Shown here one piece after another: positions 61,273 to 64,000 of a DNA stretch of 64,000 nt. The translations under genes and the position numbers were made by a program. How positions within the stretch are numbered: the first letter of the stretch is position 1; every line of letters starts with the position of its first letter. Source of the stretch: Clostridia bacterium (GTDB taxonomy: Bacteria; Bacillota; Clostridia; Christensenellales; UBA1242). Under the pieces are notes generated by a model. It worked only from the letters and a program-made list of their open reading frames with translations. It did no database searches and was not told the origin of the DNA. The stretch is from assembly GCA_016297915.1 (NCBI GenBank), contig JAEDFU010000005.1:1-64000 (forward strand), read 5' to 3'.

Positions 61273-62181
61273 TTGGAAAACATAATCGAAATTAGCAATT
61301 TAAGCAAGTCCTACGACAAATTAAAAGCCGTAGATGACTTGTCCTTTGCTGTAAAAAAAGGACAACTCTTTGCTTTTCTTGGTGAAAATGGTGCAGGCAA
61401 AAGTACAACTATTTCTATAATGTGTGGCACTTTAAAAAAAGACCAAGGAAAGATTGTGATAAATGGGCTCAGTCTAGACACTGATTTAGAAAAAATCTCT
61501 GCTCAAATTGGGGTAGTGTTTCAAAACTCAGTACTAGACGGTGTTCTTTCGGTCAAAGACAATTTGTATTTAAGGGCGTCTCTGTATGGAATTGTTGGTG
61601 TTCAAGCCAAGGAGCGTGTTAAGTATCTAGCAAAGGTTTTGGACTTTGAGGATTTGCTAAATAAGACTGTAAACAAATTATCTGGTGGACAGCGTAGGCG
61701 AATTGATGTTGCAAGAGCTCTCATCCATAACCCAAAAATTCTAATACTAGACGAGCCAACCACTGGTCTTGACCCACACACTCGCAGAACACTCTGGAGT
61801 GTAATTGAAAATTTGCGAAAAAAAGAAAAAATAACAGTATTTCTTACTACTCACTACATGGAAGAGACAGCAGATGCAGACTATGTAGTAATACTTGAAA
61901 AAGGCAAAATTTCTGCTGAGGGCACACCTCTTGAACTTAAAAACAAGTACACAGGAGACTTTGTAACTGTTTATCATGCAAGTGAGAGCAAAATCAAAAA
62001 ACTGGGTCTTAAGTATGAGGTTTTGCCTGATGCTATAAGAATATCTGTGCCAAATACAAATTCTGCCAAGGAACTTATTATCAAACATCCCGAACTTTTT
62101 GAGGATTTTGAGATAACCAAAGGCAAAATGGATGATGTATTTTTGTCTGTAACTGGCAAAAAATTGGAGGAGACATTATGA
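61273..62181 (+). CDS. ABC-2 type transporter, ATPase subunit
   Basis: A 302-residue ATPase with Walker A GENGAGKSTT, signature LSGGQRRR, Walker B ILILDEPTTGLDP and H-loop TTHYMEE, followed by a DrrA-like C-terminal part. It starts with TTG 61273 and AGAGG before it. It pairs with the permease that overlaps its stop (ATGA). Such pairs export drugs, lipids or polymers; the substrate is unknown. Confidence 0.92.
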   Translation: MENIIEISNLSKSYDKLKAVDDLSFAVKKGQLFAFLGENGAGKSTTISIMCGTLKKDQGKIVINGLSLDTDLEKISAQIGVVFQNSVLDGVLSVKDNLYLRASLYGIVGVQAKERVKYLAKVLDFEDLLNKTVNKLSGGQRRRIDVARALIHNPKILILDEPTTGLDPHTRRTLWSVIENLRKKEKITVFLTTHYMEETADADYVVILEKGKISAEGTPLELKNKYTGDFVTVYHASESKIKKLGLKYEVLPDAIRISVPNTNSAKELIIKHPELFEDFEITKGKMDDVFLSVTGKKLEETL

Positions 62182-63080
62182 GTACTTTTTGTATGTTAAC
62201 CAAGCGAAACATCAAAGTCTTTTTCAAAGACAAAGGAATGTTCTTTACTTCTCTTATCACTCCAATAATTTTGCTTGTACTCTATGTGACATTTCTTGCA
62301 AAAATATATCGAGATAGTTTTGCATCCAACCTCCCTCAAGGCTTTGAGCTATCTCAAGGAGTGATTGACGGAACTGTTGGCGGGCAACTTTTTTCGTCAC
62401 TTCTTGCGGTCGTGTGTGTAACAGTTGCATTTTGTTCAAATTTACTTATGGTTCAAGACAAGATAAATGGTGCACGAAAGGACTTTTTGGTAACCCCAGT
62501 CAAAAGATACAAACTTGCCTTGTCTTATTACTTTGGCTCACTACTTACTACTCTTATAATTTGCATAGTTGCAACTTTGGCATGCTTTGTATATCTTGCA
62601 TTTGCTGGTTGGTTTTTGAGTTTTGGAGATATTGTTTTGATACTAGTGGATGTAATACTCCTTACTATGTTTGGCGTAGCATTTTCCTCGATTATCAATA
62701 TATTTCTATCGACCAACGGTCAAGCATCTGCAGTGGGCACAGTTGTTAGTGCCGGTTATGGCTTTATTTGCGGAGCGTACATGCCAATATCTCAATTTGG
62801 AATAGGGCTTCAAAGAATACTTATGTTCTTTCCGGGGACATATGGCACTTCGCTTATCCGAAAGCACTCTCTAGCAGGTGTATACAAACAAATGGCAAAA
62901 GAAGGAATCCCAGCAGATGTAATTGAAAGGATTAAGGATAGCATTGATTGCAATATATACTTTTTTGGCAAGCAAGTCTCAATAGGCGCTATGTATGGCG
63001 TGATTATAGGTTCAATTGCGGTACTGCTAGGTGTGTATGTTTTGATTATGTACTTGCGTTCAAAAAAGAACAAAGCATAA
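62178..63080 (+). CDS. ABC-2 type transporter, permease subunit
   Basis: A 300-residue membrane protein with six spans and the ABC-2 layout (large outside loop after the first span, GARKDFLVTPVKRYKLALSYY coupling region). The start overlaps the ATPase gene by four bases. It closes the operon that may begin with the anchored protein at 60404. Confidence 0.9.
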   Translation: MSTFCMLTKRNIKVFFKDKGMFFTSLITPIILLVLYVTFLAKIYRDSFASNLPQGFELSQGVIDGTVGGQLFSSLLAVVCVTVAFCSNLLMVQDKINGARKDFLVTPVKRYKLALSYYFGSLLTTLIICIVATLACFVYLAFAGWFLSFGDIVLILVDVILLTMFGVAFSSIINIFLSTNGQASAVGTVVSAGYGFICGAYMPISQFGIGLQRILMFFPGTYGTSLIRKHSLAGVYKQMAKEGIPADVIERIKDSIDCNIYFFGKQVSIGAMYGVIIGSIAVLLGVYVLIMYLRSKKNKA

Positions 63081-63090
63081 AATAGATATA

Positions 63091-63147
63091 AAAAACGAAA
63101 GTTAAGTTTGAGATTGTAATAGTCTCAAAAATACTTTCGTTTTTTTT
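63091..63147. terminator. Bidirectional terminator
   Basis: AAAAACGAAAGT pairs with ACTTTCGTTTTT, and TTTGAGA/TCTCAAA form an inner hairpin. It separates the ABC-2 operon from the PAP2-DgkA gene. Confidence 0.85.
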
Positions 63148-63160
63148 AGTATTTCAATTA

Positions 63161-64000
63161 TTAAAATAGTACTGGTAGTTTTGGTATAAATATAACGCCA
63201 GCAACTATGACAGCACAGATTGACATCATAAGTACAGCACCTGCGGCAATGTCTTTGGTCTTTCGGATTTTTTCGTCGGTCTCAAGCGTAATTCTATCGC
63301 AGGCGTTTTCGATTGCAGTATTGACCATTTCAAGAGAAACCACCAAAAAGCACATTATAGCAAGTATTGCCCATTCTACAAAGGTGCATCTCAAAAATAC
63401 AGCAAACATTACAACCAACATTCCACAAGCAAATTGAATAAGCAAGTTGTTTTCGTCCTTGATACTCTGTACAATGCCTCTTAGTGCGTACTTAAATCCT
63501 CCAAGAAAGGAGTGTTTTTTGTACTCGGTTGTAGGCTCGCCATAGAGGAACGAGTTGCGGTCGAGAATGTAAGTAAAGACTATCATGTATACAATTGTAA
63601 TAAGTATTCCGCCAATAATGTCAGACAAATAGTGCACGCCAAGATAAATTCGGCTAAAACATATAAGTGCCATAAACATAGCAATTACAATCGACGATAG
63701 TGCCTTGGTAGATCTTTTTGTGTCAGTGGATTTCCAAATTAAGTATATCAAAAACCCATAAAAAGTAATAGCAAACATAGCATGACCGCTAGGGAAACTA
63801 TAACCGGGCTCAAAAATTAGGCTTTGCGAGATATCTGGTCTGGTTCTGCGGAAAATGTATTTAAGTGACAAATTAAGCAGTGCCGTCAACCCCATATTCA
63901 AAAACATTGCAAAACTATGTTGCTTGTTAATCTTGCGTGTAAACATCAAAACTAATGCGATAAACGCCATAATAAATGGATTGCATAAGTTGGTAATCAC
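63161..64000 (-). CDS. PAP2 phosphatase fused to DgkA-type lipid kinase (5' end cut by window)
   Basis: At least 279 residues are visible, starting beyond the right edge. The first part is a PAP2 phosphatase with KYIFRRTRP, PSGHA and SRIYLGVHYLSD, the three catalytic blocks. The second (from about residue 165 of the visible part) is a DgkA-type kinase: GFKYALRGI, QSIKDENNLLIQF and the core EMVNTAIENACDRIT. Joined they suggest an enzyme for undecaprenyl pyrophosphate or phosphate recycling, with dephosphorylation and rephosphorylation in one chain. It has about nine membrane spans. The GTG at 63998-64000 is not taken as the true start. Confidence 0.85.
   Translation of the reverse strand: MITNLCNPFIMAFIALVLMFTRKINKQHSFAMFLNMGLTALLNLSLKYIFRRTRPDISQSLIFEPGYSFPSGHAMFAITFYGFLIYLIWKSTDTKRSTKALSSIVIAMFMALICFSRIYLGVHYLSDIIGGILITIVYMIVFTYILDRNSFLYGEPTTEYKKHSFLGGFKYALRGIVQSIKDENNLLIQFACGMLVVMFAVFLRCTFVEWAILAIMCFLVVSLEMVNTAIENACDRITLETDEKIRKTKDIAAGAVLMMSICAVIVAGVIFIPKLPVLF

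Overview
The window is an AT-rich bacterial chromosome segment whose gene set points to a low-GC Gram-positive lineage, most likely an uncultured Clostridia-type Firmicute. Pointers are a SpoIIE-type phosphatase, Veg, RicT, WhiA, a T-box leader before glycyl-tRNA synthetase, a DinR-type SOS box (GAAC-N4-GTTC), a one-gene class II GlyRS and frequent AGGAGG-like ribosome binding sites. No phage, transposase, CRISPR or defence gene is seen. Most genes lie on the + strand along the whole length, so the window reads as one replichore. The species cannot be named from the sequence.

Left part (1-14 kb): the end of an unknown gene; a tRNA-Ser(GGA) flanked by 172-173 bp tandem repeats that carry copies of its 3' end; an ADP-ribosylglycohydrolase; a DUF2804 protein; divergent pncB/nadE (NAD salvage); signal peptidase plus a leucine-rich surface protein; prfB with its programmed +1 frameshift, here behind a perfect hairpin; tsaD; degV; and an XRE membrane regulator followed by a degenerate DUF885-like protein. 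A 460 bp gene-free stretch at 13.8-14.3 kb holds a cluster of DnaA boxes.

Middle (14-36 kb): a VanW-domain protein; an atypical histidine phosphatase coupled to cca; a run of small membrane and SHOCT-like proteins ending in tilS; glyQS behind a compact T-box; a P-type ATPase with a Lys-rich head; a uridine-kinase-like gene; an SOS-controlled Y-family polymerase with a small partner; an ABC exporter; an M1-family lipoprotein peptidase; a radical SAM protein; and ldh, followed by 22 bp palindromic repeats.

Right part (36-64 kb): murB-PHP-whiA-dnaE-pfkA (cell wall, replication, glycolysis); a Nudix-like gene; a second XRE membrane regulator; a DUF378 protein with a Cys tail; a GT8/PlsC/CrtO-like operon that looks like glycolipid synthesis; greA; helD behind a candidate leader-peptide attenuator; spoIIE; veg; the holB-ricT-trmN6-rsmI cluster; a HELRH zincin-like protein; an ABC-2 exporter; and a truncated PAP2-DgkA fusion for undecaprenyl phosphate recycling.

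Two promoter habits recur. Many sigma-A-like promoters have 17 bp spacers and a TGn extended -10. At least three genes (cca, holB and the ABC exporter) have their -10 box only 6-9 nt before the start codon, which implies leaderless mRNAs. The most unusual items are the prfB frameshift hairpin, the helD leader, the tRNA-Ser repeats, the DnaA-box cluster and the leaderless promoters.
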